A stretch of 64,000 nt of DNA from Neobacillus cucumis (GTDB lineage: Bacteria; Bacillota; Bacilli; Bacillales; Cytobacillaceae). The notes under the pieces are model-generated. The model saw nothing but the letters and a program-made list of their open reading frames with translations, was not told the origin of the DNA and searched no databases. Shown in pieces: positions 1 to 8,653 of this stretch. Within the stretch, counting starts at the first letter, position 1, and the number at the start of each line of letters is the position of its first letter. A program made the translations under genes and the position numbers. The stretch covers positions 62,001-126,000 of the forward strand of contig NZ_JAFBEX010000011.1 in the NCBI RefSeq assembly GCF_016908975.1, read 5' to 3'.

Positions 1-494
1 AATAGCTCAAGATTTGACCCAATAATATATTGAATCGGCTGTGCGCCAGCCATTTTTGGATTCACAAAGGGACCTTCGAGATGGATTCCCAGTATTTCCG
101 CTTTTCCTGGTGTTTGACCATCTTTGATGTACTCACCTGCATTAACTAAGGCCCTCTCAATTTGTTTTTCTCCCTGTGTTATGGTTGTTGCCAAAAAACT
201 TGTGGTGCCTTCACCCGGAAGTGCTTGTGCTATTGTTTCCAAAGCTTCTTTTGTGGCATCCATTGTATCTGAGCCGTTTGCACCATGGATATGAACGTCA
301 ATAAAACCAGGAACAGCTTTATATTGTAATGGAATGTCCAAAACCTCAAAATCTTCCTCCAAGAAGTGATTTTCTGTCCGCCCTACTTCCACTATTTTGT
401 GATCTTTTATTTTTATATAGCCATTTTCAATCCAATTACCATCTGTATATATCTGTATGCCCTTGAGCAAAATAGCCTTAAAATTTGAAGTCAT
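1..494 (-). CDS. nagA: N-acetylglucosamine-6-phosphate deacetylase, N-terminal part (runs off left edge)
   Basis: Removes the acetyl group from GlcNAc-6-phosphate in the cytoplasm, feeding amino-sugar use and wall recycling. About 164 N-terminal residues are visible; the C-terminal half lies outside the window. The metal-binding GFIDVHIHG motif of the amidohydrolase fold is near residue 65, followed by GEGTTSFLATTIT and the EGPFVN stretch typical of NagA. The ATG at 494 follows an AAAGGATG ribosome binding site. Two NagR-type operators lie upstream, so induction by amino sugars is likely. nagB and nagR probably follow outside the window (inference). Confidence 0.93.
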   Translation of the reverse strand, partial: MTSNFKAILLKGIQIYTDGNWIENGYIKIKDHKIVEVGRTENHFLEEDFEVLDIPLQYKAVPGFIDVHIHGANGSDTMDATKEALETIAQALPGEGTTSFLATTITQGEKQIERALVNAGEYIKDGQTPGKAEILGIHLEGPFVNPKMAGAQPIQYIIGSNLEL

Positions 495-544
495 TTGATT
501 ACATCCTTTCTAAAACCTTATAAATTGTATCATCTATTATATAT

Positions 545-560
545 AGTTGTCTATACCAAT
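545..560 (-). promoter_or_regulatory. NagR (YvoA)-type dre operator, site 1
   Basis: On the minus strand this reads ATTGGTATAGACAACT, matching the dre operator recognised by the GntR/HutC regulator NagR (as I recall the consensus). It lies about 50 bp upstream of the nagA start. Confidence 0.75.
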
Positions 561-633
561 TTTTAATTAGCAATTAAAGTTTAGTCTTGATTTTTTAGGA
601 TTAAAACAGGAATTGACCAAATAAATTATTTTT

Positions 634-649
634 ATTGGTATAGACATCC
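634..649 (+). promoter_or_regulatory. NagR (YvoA)-type dre operator, site 2
   Basis: ATTGGTATAGACATCC is a second, oppositely oriented copy of the dre-like site, 13 of 16 positions identical to the first. It is 74 bp further from nagA. The pair could hold a looped repressor complex, or this copy may act on the promoter of the divergent gene at 814. Confidence 0.6.
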
Positions 650-813
650 GCAACAATAATTGCTGTAAAAAATGGGATGACGCCCAAGGGCGTTTCAATT
701 AAATGGGTCTATTAATGATAATACAGAAACTTGTCACAAGTATTTGTTGCTTAAAGCGATAAAACGCGTATAATAATTTTTATTCAAAGAAAGAAAGAAA
801 TGGAGTAGATCAA

Positions 814-1185
814 ATGGTCCAATCAATCAATACAAAAGTCGATTTAGTTATTGATGCCACATCCCATATAGGCGTGGCAGATTATGGTAAGATTATGATC
901 GGAGACAAAGGATTTGAATTCTTCAATAGTCGTGATGCTCATAAGTTTATTCAAATTCCTTGGGAAGAAGTTGATCACGTCATCGCGTCAGTCATGTTCA
1001 AAGGGAAGTGGATCCCACGTTTTGCAATCAGAACTAAGCGAAATGGAATGTTTACATTTTCTTCAAAAGATCCGAAAAAAGTATTGCGAGCCATTCGTGT
1101 ATACGTCGATCCGAATCATATGGTCCAATCATTAAGTTTCTTTAAGGTAATTAAACGCGGTTTGAAAAGTAAATTTAAAAAGTAA
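814..1185 (+). CDS. DUF956 family protein (ManO-like)
   Basis: A 123-residue cytoplasmic protein of the DUF956 family, whose members are usually encoded beside mannose-family PTS operons and are sometimes called ManO. The gene sits directly before such an operon, but its own terminator separates the two. No catalytic motif is visible; the protein is basic at the C-terminus (ends GLKSKFKK). The molecular role is not established; a PTS-linked regulatory role is inferred from context. The ATG is preceded by AAAGAAATGGAGTAGATCAA, with GGAG as binding site. Confidence 0.8.
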   Translation: MVQSINTKVDLVIDATSHIGVADYGKIMIGDKGFEFFNSRDAHKFIQIPWEEVDHVIASVMFKGKWIPRFAIRTKRNGMFTFSSKDPKKVLRAIRVYVDPNHMVQSLSFFKVIKRGLKSKFKK

Positions 1186-1199
1186 TAGGTTTGCATACA

Positions 1200-1224
1200 A
1201 GACAGGTTGAAGCTTGTCTTTTTT
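1200..1224 (+). terminator. Terminator after the DUF956 gene
   Basis: AAGACA and TGTCTT arms followed by a T-run. Confidence 0.6.
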
Positions 1225-1246
1225 GTTGAAAAAAATAAATTCTCTC

Positions 1247-1275
1247 TTGAAAGAGGTATACCGGTATGCTATTAT
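1247..1275 (+). promoter_or_regulatory. Promoter with embedded TATACCGGTA operator, mannose PTS operon
   Basis: TTGAAA (1247-1252), a 17-bp spacer, then TATTAT (1270-1275) with a TG extension. The spacer contains the palindromic core TATACCGGTAT. The promoter at 32875-32903 has the same layout, which points to a common regulator that would block RNA polymerase when bound. Confidence 0.7.
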
Positions 1276-1352
1276 TTCTTTGGAAGCTTATTAAAGTGAT
1301 TCAGCAAGCACTGGGAAAAATATTTAGGGCAAAATATTCTTATGTTTAGCAC

Positions 1353-1366
1353 TTCATATTAAGCGT
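1353..1366 (+). promoter_or_regulatory. Weak cre-like site in mannose PTS leader
   Basis: ATTAAGCGTTTGCA matches 11 of 14 positions of the CcpA cre consensus. Lying about 80 bp downstream of the predicted promoter, it could act as a roadblock. Weak evidence. Confidence 0.3.
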
Positions 1367-1424
1367 TTGCAAAAAAAATCCAAATATACATCGCCATTAT
1401 TTTTTACGTGTTACTGATTCGATC

Positions 1425-1519
1425 AGGCATGAGTGAAAAGTATTGATTAAAATGGAGTAGTAGGGGCATTCTATACCCAAATCTTCATTTAATCAACTTT
1501 TTGCTCATGCCTTTTTTGT
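1425..1519 (+). terminator. Leader hairpin/terminator upstream of the mannose PTS genes (possible attenuator)
   Basis: AGGCATGAG (1425-1433) pairs with CTCATGCCT (1504-1512), and the stem continues inward through AAAAGT.TTGATTAAA against TTTAATCAA.CTTTTT. A T-rich tract follows at 1513-1525. It lies between the promoter at 1247-1275 and the start codon at 1594, so it could abort transcription unless antiterminated. An upstream pairing (GCTTA/AAGTG near 1289 with CACTT/TAAGC near 1348) adds further structure. Confidence 0.6.
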
Positions 1520-1593
1520 TGTTTTTGTTGAAAACTGTAATCACTTTAAATGGGCTAAAAAGAGCTGCAACAATAATTATAGGAGGTATAAAG

Positions 1594-2565
1594 ATGGTAG
1601 GAATTATCATTGCTAGTCACGGTGAATTTGCCAATGGTATCTTGCAATCTGGAGAGATGATCTTTGGAAAACAAGAAAATGTAAAAGCTGTTACATTGAT
1701 GCCGAGCGAAGGACCTGATGATGTAAAGGCAAAAATGAAAGAAGCAATTGCCTCTTTTGATAACCAAGATGAAGTATTATTCTTAGTCGATCTTTGGGGT
1801 GGAACTCCTTTCAATCAGGCCAACAGCTTGTTTGAAGAACATAAAGACAAATGGGCAATCGTTGCTGGTTTGAATTTACCAATGGTCATTGAAGCTTTTG
1901 CATCACGCTTCTCAATGAATAAAGCGCGTGATATTGCTGCAAATATTTTGGGCACAGCTAAAGAAGGGGTTAAAGTAAAACCTGAAGAATTAGAACCAGC
2001 AGAAGTATCTGCTACACCTGCCGCTAAACCATCAAATGCAGGCGCTCCTGGTAAATTTGAATACGTGTTAGCACGTATCGACTCTCGTTTACTTCATGGA
2101 CAAGTAGCGACTGCTTGGACTAAAACTACACAGCCTACACGTATCATCGTTGTATCCGATGCAGTAGCTAAGGATGAACTTCGTAGGAAATTAATCCAAC
2201 AGGCTGCTCCTCCAGGTGTAAAGGCACACGTTGTTCCTATCAATAAAATGATCGAGCTTGCCAAAGATGATCAACATTTCGGCGGCCAGCGTGCGTTGCT
2301 TCTTTTCGAAAATCCACAAGATGCGCTTAGAGCGGTTGAGGGTGGCGTTCCATTGAAGACGATCAACGTTGGTTCTATGGCCCACTCACCTGGTAAAGTT
2401 CAACCGAATAAGGTGCTGGCATTTAACCAAGCTGATATTGATACTTTTAAAAAGTTAAAAGAACTTGGTTTGAACTTCGATGTACGCAAAGTTCCAAACG
2501 ATTCAAAAGGTGACATGAACGAAATTATCAAGAAGGCTCAAGAGGAGTTAAACAAACAAAAGTAA
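1594..2565 (+). CDS. manX: PTS mannose-family transporter, fused IIAB
   Basis: Cytoplasmic phosphotransfer subunit: HPr phosphorylates the IIA domain, which passes phosphate to IIB and then to the incoming sugar. IIA domain spans residues 1-140 with His9 in ASHGEFA; an Ala/Pro-rich linker (about 140-160) follows; IIB spans 161-320 with His168 in SRLLHGQ. The 323 residues fit IIAB-Man fusions. I chose ATG 1594 because AGGAGG at 1581 precedes it; an in-frame extension to 1501 would run through the leader terminator. First gene of a three-gene operon. The sugar could be mannose, glucose or a beta-linked disaccharide; the sequence does not decide. Confidence 0.93.
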   Translation: MVGIIIASHGEFANGILQSGEMIFGKQENVKAVTLMPSEGPDDVKAKMKEAIASFDNQDEVLFLVDLWGGTPFNQANSLFEEHKDKWAIVAGLNLPMVIEAFASRFSMNKARDIAANILGTAKEGVKVKPEELEPAEVSATPAAKPSNAGAPGKFEYVLARIDSRLLHGQVATAWTKTTQPTRIIVVSDAVAKDELRRKLIQQAAPPGVKAHVVPINKMIELAKDDQHFGGQRALLLFENPQDALRAVEGGVPLKTINVGSMAHSPGKVQPNKVLAFNQADIDTFKKLKELGLNFDVRKVPNDSKGDMNEIIKKAQEELNKQK

Positions 2566-2597
2566 TCCATTATTAAAGAAAACGGAGGATTAATATC

Positions 2598-3404
2598 ATG
2601 GATTTGAATTTGATTCAAATAATATTAGTCATTATCGTAGCATTTTTAGCTGGTATAGAAGGAATTTTAGATGAATTCCAATTCCACCAACCACTCATTG
2701 CTTGTACGTTAATCGGCTTAGTTACAGGAAACTTAGTACCATGTCTTATCTTAGGTGGTACGCTTCAACTGATTGCTTTAGGTTGGGCAAATATCGGAGC
2801 TGCCGTAGCTCCGGATGCTGCGTTAGCATCAGTTGCATCTGCCATTATTTTAGTCTTAAGTGGACAAGGTAAAGCTGGTGTGGCTTCGGCAATTGCGATT
2901 GCTGTTCCGCTTGCAGTTGCTGGCCTTTTATTAACAATCATCGTCCGTACGATTGCAACAGCATTGGTACATTTTATGGATGCTGCAGCTAATGAAGGAA
3001 ACATCAGAAAAGTTGAATTCTGGCAAATCGTCGCTATCTGCATGCAAGGGTTACGTATTGCAATCCCGGCTGCATTAATTGTAGCGATTGGTGCAGCTCC
3101 GGTTAGAGACTTACTTACTGCTATGCCAACTTGGTTGACAGGCGGTTTAGCAATCGGTGGGGGAATGGTCGTAGCCGTTGGTTATGCAATGGTTATTAAC
3201 ATGATGGCTACGAAAGAAGTATGGCCATTCTTCGCAATTGGTTTCGTATTAGCGACTGTTTCACAAATCACACTTATCGGTCTAGGTGCTATCGGTGTGG
3301 CTCTTGCACTTATCTATTTAGCGCTTTCTAAACAAGGCGGTTCAGGTAATGGCGGAAACACAAACTCCGGTGACCCACTAGGCGATATTATTGATAGTTA
3401 CTAA
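2598..3404 (+). CDS. manY: PTS mannose-family transporter subunit IIC
   Basis: Membrane channel subunit of the mannose-family PTS; with IID it forms the sugar-translocating complex. The 268 residues contain many hydrophobic segments and the conserved N-terminal stretch around FLAGIEGILDEFQFHQP typical of IIC-Man. The C-terminus is Gly/Asn-rich (GGSGNGGNTNSGD). It starts 32 bp after manX with GGAGG upstream, so the genes are co-transcribed. Confidence 0.95.
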   Translation: MDLNLIQIILVIIVAFLAGIEGILDEFQFHQPLIACTLIGLVTGNLVPCLILGGTLQLIALGWANIGAAVAPDAALASVASAIILVLSGQGKAGVASAIAIAVPLAVAGLLLTIIVRTIATALVHFMDAAANEGNIRKVEFWQIVAICMQGLRIAIPAALIVAIGAAPVRDLLTAMPTWLTGGLAIGGGMVVAVGYAMVINMMATKEVWPFFAIGFVLATVSQITLIGLGAIGVALALIYLALSKQGGSGNGGNTNSGDPLGDIIDSY

Positions 3405-3422
3405 GAAGGAGGGGGCATAAAA

Positions 3423-4334
3423 ATGGCTAATGAATTGAGATTATCAAGAAAAGATCGTATGTCTGTTTGGTGGCGTTCAACCTTCATTCAAGGTTCTTGG
3501 AACTATGAACGTATGCAAAACGGTGGTTGGGTATATTCAATGATTCCAGCGATCAAAAAATTATATAAAACAAAAGAAGATCGTGCTGCGGCGCTAAAAC
3601 GTCACTTAGAGTTCTTTAATACTCACCCATATGTTGCTTCACCTATTATTGGTGTAACACTAGCGCTTGAAGAAGAACGTGCAAATGGTGCACCGGTTGA
3701 CGATACAGCCATTCAAGGGGTTAAAGTCGGTATGATGGGTCCTTTAGCAGGTATCGGGGATCCGGTTTTCTGGTTCACAGTTAGACCAATCCTTGGTGCA
3801 TTAGGCGCCTCCCTTGCTTTGACAGGTAACATCCTTGGGCCAATTATCTTCTTCGTTTTATGGAATCTTATTCGTATGGGATTCACGTGGTATACGCAAG
3901 AATTTGGTTATAAAGCAGGTTCTAAAATTACTGACGACTTATCTGGCGGAGTACTACAAGATATTACTAAAGGTGCATCAATCCTAGGTATGTTCATCCT
4001 TGGTGCTTTAGTTAACCGTTGGGTATCTGTAAAATTCACGCCAGTTGTATCTTCCGTTAAACTTTCCAAAGGTGCCTATATTGACTGGACTAACTTACCT
4101 GCCGGTGCACAAGGGATTAAAGCAGCGTTGGAGCAGCAAGCTGCTGGTCTTTCATTAGAACCTGTTAAAGTAACTACTTTACAGGGCAACTTAGACAGCT
4201 TAATTCCTGGTTTAGCTGGATTGCTAATCACATTCCTTTGCATGTGGCTGCTTAAGAAGAAAGTTTCTCCAATCGTTATGATTCTTGGTTTGTTTGTGGT
4301 TGGTATCGTCTTCCACTTAATAAACTTAATGTAA
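3423..4334 (+). CDS. manZ: PTS mannose-family transporter subunit IID
   Basis: Membrane partner of IIC in mannose-family PTS permeases. The 303 residues begin with the conserved amphipathic region (DRMSVWWRSTFIQGSWNYE) and contain GPLAGIGDPVFW, a hallmark of IID. Hydrophobic segments cluster in the middle and at the C-terminus. It starts 18 bp after manY behind AAGGAGGGGG. Last gene of the operon; a strong terminator follows. Confidence 0.95.
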   Translation: MANELRLSRKDRMSVWWRSTFIQGSWNYERMQNGGWVYSMIPAIKKLYKTKEDRAAALKRHLEFFNTHPYVASPIIGVTLALEEERANGAPVDDTAIQGVKVGMMGPLAGIGDPVFWFTVRPILGALGASLALTGNILGPIIFFVLWNLIRMGFTWYTQEFGYKAGSKITDDLSGGVLQDITKGASILGMFILGALVNRWVSVKFTPVVSSVKLSKGAYIDWTNLPAGAQGIKAALEQQAAGLSLEPVKVTTLQGNLDSLIPGLAGLLITFLCMWLLKKKVSPIVMILGLFVVGIVFHLINLM

Positions 4335-4352
4335 TAAATCTACAAATAGAAC

Positions 4353-4400
4353 AGCACCTCCGGGTTGATAAACCTATCAATTTATGGAGGTGCTTTTTAT
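4353..4400 (+). terminator. Terminator of the mannose PTS operon
   Basis: AGCACCTCC pairs with GGAGGTGCT, followed by TTTTTAT. Confidence 0.9.
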
Positions 4401-4462
4401 ATTAATAGGTTGAATAGTATGATCAGAAGATATTATTTATAAACATTTTTTAGGGGGCTGCT

Positions 4463-5479
4463 ATGCTTACTATTGGTTATATTGGAAATGGGAAAAGCAC
4501 TAACAGATATCATTTGCCGTTCGTACTTCAAAGAGAGAATATAAAGGTAAAAACAATTTATCAAAGAAATCCTAAGCATGAAAGTTGGGATCGAATTGCA
4601 GGAGTCAATTATACTTCTGATTTAGATGAACTTTTAAATGATAAGGACATTCAACTCATTGTGATTTGCACAAGACATGACAGTCATTTTGAATACGCAA
4701 AATTAGTATTAGAACATCATAAACACTGTTTGGTTGAAAAGCCTTTTATGGAAACCTCAGAACAGGCAAAAGAAATATTTGCAATGGCTAGAGAGAAAGG
4801 ATTAATTATTCAGACGTATCAAAACAGGCGTTTTGACAGTGATTTTTTAACCGTTCAAAAGGTCATTGAAGAAGGGAAAATAGGGGACTTGCTGGAAGTT
4901 GAAATGCATTTTGACTATTATCGTCCCGAGGTACCAGAGTCTGTTCATGAATTTGATCCTAATTCGTCCTATTTATATGGACATGGTTGTCATACACTCG
5001 ATCAGGTCATCAGCTATTTTGGCAAGCCGGATCATATACATTATGATGTAAGGCAATTATTAGGCCAAGGCAGAATGAATGATTATTTCGATTTGGATTT
5101 ATATTATGGTAAGTTAAAGGTATCTGTAAAATCCAGTTATTTTAGACTTAAAGAAAGACCTAGCTTCGTCGTTTATGGCAAAAAAGGGTGCTTTGTGAAA
5201 GAAACGAAAGATCGTCAGGAAGAACATTTAAAGTTATTTTACATGCCTGATAACAAAGATTTTGGTATAGATACCATAAAAGAATATGGTGTACTGACCT
5301 ATATTGATGAAGAAGGTACAGTCCACGAAGAAAAAGTAAAATCTGTAAATGGTGATTATGGAAGAGTATATGATGATTTATATGAAGCCATCATAAATGG
5401 TCAAGATAAAACCATTACAGATGAACAGACACTGCTGCAAATGGAAATATTAGAAACGGGAGTTAAAAACTTAAAGTAA
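4463..5479 (+). CDS. Gfo/Idh/MocA family oxidoreductase
   Basis: NAD(P)-dependent dehydrogenase of the Gfo/Idh/MocA superfamily, typically acting on sugars, inositols or derivatives. An N-terminal Rossmann fold covers residues 1-120 (GYIGNGKS near the start; CTRHDSHFEYA; EKPFMET, the conserved EKP motif near residue 95). A C-terminal sheet domain includes GHGCHTLDQ with the usual catalytic His. Length 338 is normal. AGGGGG precedes the ATG. It stands alone between two terminators. The substrate is not predictable; YdgJ/YvaA-like enzymes are the nearest kind I recognise. Confidence 0.85.
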   Translation: MLTIGYIGNGKSTNRYHLPFVLQRENIKVKTIYQRNPKHESWDRIAGVNYTSDLDELLNDKDIQLIVICTRHDSHFEYAKLVLEHHKHCLVEKPFMETSEQAKEIFAMAREKGLIIQTYQNRRFDSDFLTVQKVIEEGKIGDLLEVEMHFDYYRPEVPESVHEFDPNSSYLYGHGCHTLDQVISYFGKPDHIHYDVRQLLGQGRMNDYFDLDLYYGKLKVSVKSSYFRLKERPSFVVYGKKGCFVKETKDRQEEHLKLFYMPDNKDFGIDTIKEYGVLTYIDEEGTVHEEKVKSVNGDYGRVYDDLYEAIINGQDKTITDEQTLLQMEILETGVKNLK

Positions 5480-5530
5480 AATTAAAGGCTGATTTTATTG
5501 TAGAAATTAATAGAGGGAGTTTTTGAAGAA

Positions 5531-5575
5531 AAAGGAATGTGTTACCAATAGATTATTGGAACACATTCCTTTTCT
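5531..5575. terminator. Bidirectional terminator
   Basis: AAAGGAATGTGTT pairs with AACACATTCCTTT, with an inner CCAATA/TATTGG stem. It serves the convergent oxidoreductase and nuclease genes. Confidence 0.9.
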
Positions 5576-5628
5576 CAAATAGAGCATGCACTATTCTTTT
5601 AAAAAGTCAGAAGAACCGTTTCCTGGGT

Positions 5629-7107
5629 TTAATTTGTAGGACCATTGTCAACATTAGCCTCGATGGTACTCTGGATGTTTGCAGGTACCGAGGAAAGGAA
5701 ATCATAACCAGTCAAAAACTCAATTGTATCTACACTAACCCTGTAATAGCTCCAGGGATGACTGGAAGTTGTTTGATCATTTGGCATCAACACAGCTATC
5801 ACTCTGGTTGAAGTTGTTATCCGGCTAATATCATTATTACCATTAGGTAATACAACGATCACCTTCCATGTTTTTGCTGGCACGACAACGCCATTCCCTA
5901 CAGTGGTTTTAAATCCATTTGACCCAGTGCCGCCAGAACCGTAACCTCCGGACATAATATATAATTCGTTGCCGGCTGATACAAGTGTACGGCTGTAAGA
6001 TTCTAAACTTTCCCAGGTAACCTCGTTGTTATTTGGAGCTTGAGGTATCATATTGGTCATCAAAAACGTTGCGGAGTTGTTGGCAACAGAAGATGTACGG
6101 TCACCAGATGGAGTCATGTGCCCTCTGTCAAATCCGCTTCCTTAAAATTCACTAGCAGTAACCTGATACCAACCCGCCGGTAATGTGGTATCAGCACGGA
6201 AGTCATCTTGACGCGGAGTGCTTCCAAGGTCAGAAGAACCTAAATGCCAGCCCACCCAGTTAGGCTCGTGTTTGCTATTATTGTAGGATAAATCATATTG
6301 AGGTTTAACCATCAAATAATTATTGAAATTGGATGTATCACTTGTAGCACCACTTGGATTCCCTAATCCTAGATTATCATTATCAGTACCTGTTTGTGTT
6401 GTAGATTCAGCTGCAGAAGACGCATTTTGCGGAACCAAGCTGCTTGTAATCACCAAGTCGTTAGCATTGTTATTCGTATCCCAACCATTCCCTTGGCCTT
6501 GAGCAGTTCCACCGTTATTGTCTTTACGCTCTGCACTTGTTGTGTCAGAAAGAGTACCGATTGGAGTAGTTTCTGAGTCATTAGCAGAACCGAAGCCAAC
6601 AAAATCCACAACATTTGAATTAGTTGAACCAGATACTGCGGTAGTGACTTTTGCCAATGCAACTTTTCCGCTGCTAGCACTTAAGTTTATCGTACCTGAA
6701 TCATCAGCAGTTGGCAGATCAACAGTTCCGCCGCCGCCGCTTGCCTCTTTAATTAAATAGTATTGATGTGAGCCAATGCTGCCTGTTAAATTTGTAATGC
6801 TGTTGAAAGTACCGGTAGAAGAGGCGTATTGAACAGACCATCCAGACAAGCTTACACTTGAACTTGTGGGATTGTAGAGTTCAATATAATCATTTTTGTA
6901 GGAAGAACCACTATTACCTCCTCCACCATAAATTTCACTGATGACAACATGAGATCCCACCGCAGCCTGTGTAGGTTTAATAAATAAATTTCCTAATGAA
7001 ACGAAGAATATGAGGCACATAAAAACAAGGAAGGCTGTTTTTTTCTTAAAACTTTCCTTGCCCCTTTTTGACAATATTGCTTTTTGTCCTGATTGCCTTT
7101 CTAACAT
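5629..7107 (-). pseudogene. Secreted DNA/RNA non-specific endonuclease with lamin-tail domain, interrupted by an in-frame TAA
   Basis: One reading frame encodes a secreted nuclease but is cut by TAA at 6142-6144. The first part (321 residues) has a signal peptide (hydrophobic stretch about 25-45, PTQA|A cleavage), a lamin-tail domain (about 50-165) and the start of the endonuclease domain (NYLMVKPQYDLSYNN onward). After the stop the same frame continues GSGFDRGHMTPSGD, the catalytic DRGH motif, then the metal-site region NMIPQAPNNN and the rest of the fold. A single base change therefore removes the whole active site. AGGAGG precedes the ATG at 7107. Readthrough or a sequencing error are alternatives. 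Confidence 0.85.
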
Positions 7108-7390
7108 CTAACCATAACCTCCTTTTGAATTTTAATAATATGATTTTGCTAGAAAACAGAGTCCCAAAAATGTTATTAAATCAGCCTATATCCTTCCTTA
7201 TGTACACTTTACATTCTAGATGGCTTGAATATGTATTACGTTTTACTATCTTATTTTCACAATATCATAAGTCTATATTAAAAAGTTTTAATATTCTGTA
7301 AATTAATTGTGTTTCTTTTATTAAGTAGATTAACAGAAAAAGATGCCTGACCTACTAGCATTACGCATAGGGGACAGACACCTTTCAAAT

Positions 7391-8344
7391 TCAGATACAA
7401 GCTATATATTCACTCATAATATTGTTGATAATTGTTTTAACTGGTAGAATTTCTTTGATTTCATGTACTCTTGACCCAGCAAAAACAAGACCATTCTCGC
7501 AATCTCCATTCATAGAAGTGATAAGAGAATCTAGTGTACAAAAACGGTAAGAACAATTTTTTAGGCAATCTAAGCACTTTTTTATTTTGACCTTTTTATT
7601 ATCAGAGATAAGGTCAATAAACTGGTTCTTAATGGCACGACCCTGGAGTCCAACCGTGGTTTTTACCAAACGGATATCTTCCTGCTCGGCATGTACATAT
7701 TTTTCTTTAAATGATAATGGTGCATCACACTCATCACTAGCAACGAACCTAGTTCCCATCTGTACCCCAGACGCCCCCATACGTAAAGCTCTTGCAACAT
7801 CCTCTCCAGTCATAATTCCTCCAGCAGCAATAACGGGAATCTTAACAGCTTCAACCACTTCAGGCAAAATATCAAATAAAGGTCTTTCCGTACCAAGGTG
7901 TCCGCCAGCCTCAAAGCCTTCTACAACAACGGCAGAAGCACCAAGACGTTCTGACAATCTAGCTAGCTTTGCGGAAGACACAATTGACAGGACGGGTATG
8001 CCTGATTCTTTGCCCCAAGCATACATATCTCTTGAAATTCCAGCGCCTGATATGATGAAATCAACCTTTTCCTCAATGGCTGCTTTCATTTTTTCAGCAA
8101 AGTCATTCATAGCGAAAAGAACGTTTACTCCGATATAGCCGGAACCCTTTACACTTTCTTTCGCCTTCCTTATATGTGAGCGCATTTCATCGATGCTAAT
8201 CCCAGTTCCTGATATAATCCCAATTCCCCCAGCATTTGCAACGGCAGAAGCAAGTCCACTTAAAGAAATGCCTACACCCATACCACCTTGTAAGATTGGA
8301 AACTTCGGAATCATATGACCTATTTTCAATTGTGGAATATTCAT
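7391..8344 (-). CDS. Nitronate monooxygenase family protein
   Basis: FMN-dependent flavoprotein of the nitronate monooxygenase (2-nitropropane dioxygenase) family, cytoplasmic TIM barrel. Residues 15-45 hold the flavin-binding start (PILQGGMGVGIS, GGIGIISG); EGFEAGGHLG (about 145) and AAGGIMTGEDVARALRMGA with GVQMGTRF (about 175-205) are family hallmarks. The 317-residue length is usual. An unusual C-terminal Cys cluster (CLDCLKNCSYRFC) resembles class II NMO/FabK-like members. It is monocistronic and divergent from the RraA-like gene. The physiological substrate is unknown. Confidence 0.88.
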   Translation of the reverse strand: MNIPQLKIGHMIPKFPILQGGMGVGISLSGLASAVANAGGIGIISGTGISIDEMRSHIRKAKESVKGSGYIGVNVLFAMNDFAEKMKAAIEEKVDFIISGAGISRDMYAWGKESGIPVLSIVSSAKLARLSERLGASAVVVEGFEAGGHLGTERPLFDILPEVVEAVKIPVIAAGGIMTGEDVARALRMGASGVQMGTRFVASDECDAPLSFKEKYVHAEQEDIRLVKTTVGLQGRAIKNQFIDLISDNKKVKIKKCLDCLKNCSYRFCTLDSLITSMNGDCENGLVFAGSRVHEIKEILPVKTIINNIMSEYIACI

Positions 8345-8653
8345 AAAAAATAACCCCGTTTCATTAGTTTATTAAGTGCTGCTTAATATTCACTAATTCT
8401 AACAATTGGGTTTTTAAAGAATAGTGACGTATGTAATGGTTACTCCTAATAGTCAAAAATACGTCTCTTTTTTGCCACATAATGTTCAAATTCATCTGTT
8501 TTTTTGTGTACCTCATAAACGCGTTTTCTATTTGGTATTCCTATTTGGAATAGCTGTATATGAATTAAAACTATTTCTTTACCTATTAAATTTTGAGTTA
8601 ATATTTGATTAAGAGGATTATTCAAGTAATCAATTTAGGGAGAGATATGAAAA
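8345..8653. other. Divergent intergenic region, nitronate monooxygenase / RraA-like
   Basis: AT-rich spacer that must hold the two divergent promoters. The short open stretch at 8424-8612 has no ribosome binding site and atypical composition, so I see no gene here. Confidence 0.4.

Noticed and set aside
1226..1500. Sigma-54 promoter with LevR-type control for the mannose PTS
   Set aside because: No TGGCAC-N5-TTGCA element found; a sigma-A promoter is present and no LevR/ManR gene is nearby.
7365..7390. Short GGGGACAGACACC string before the nitronate monooxygenase stop
   Set aside because: Looks like a remnant of an intergenic repeat but is too short to define.
8424..8612. 62-codon plus-strand frame
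   Set aside because: No ribosome binding site, AT-rich codons, lies in a divergent promoter region.
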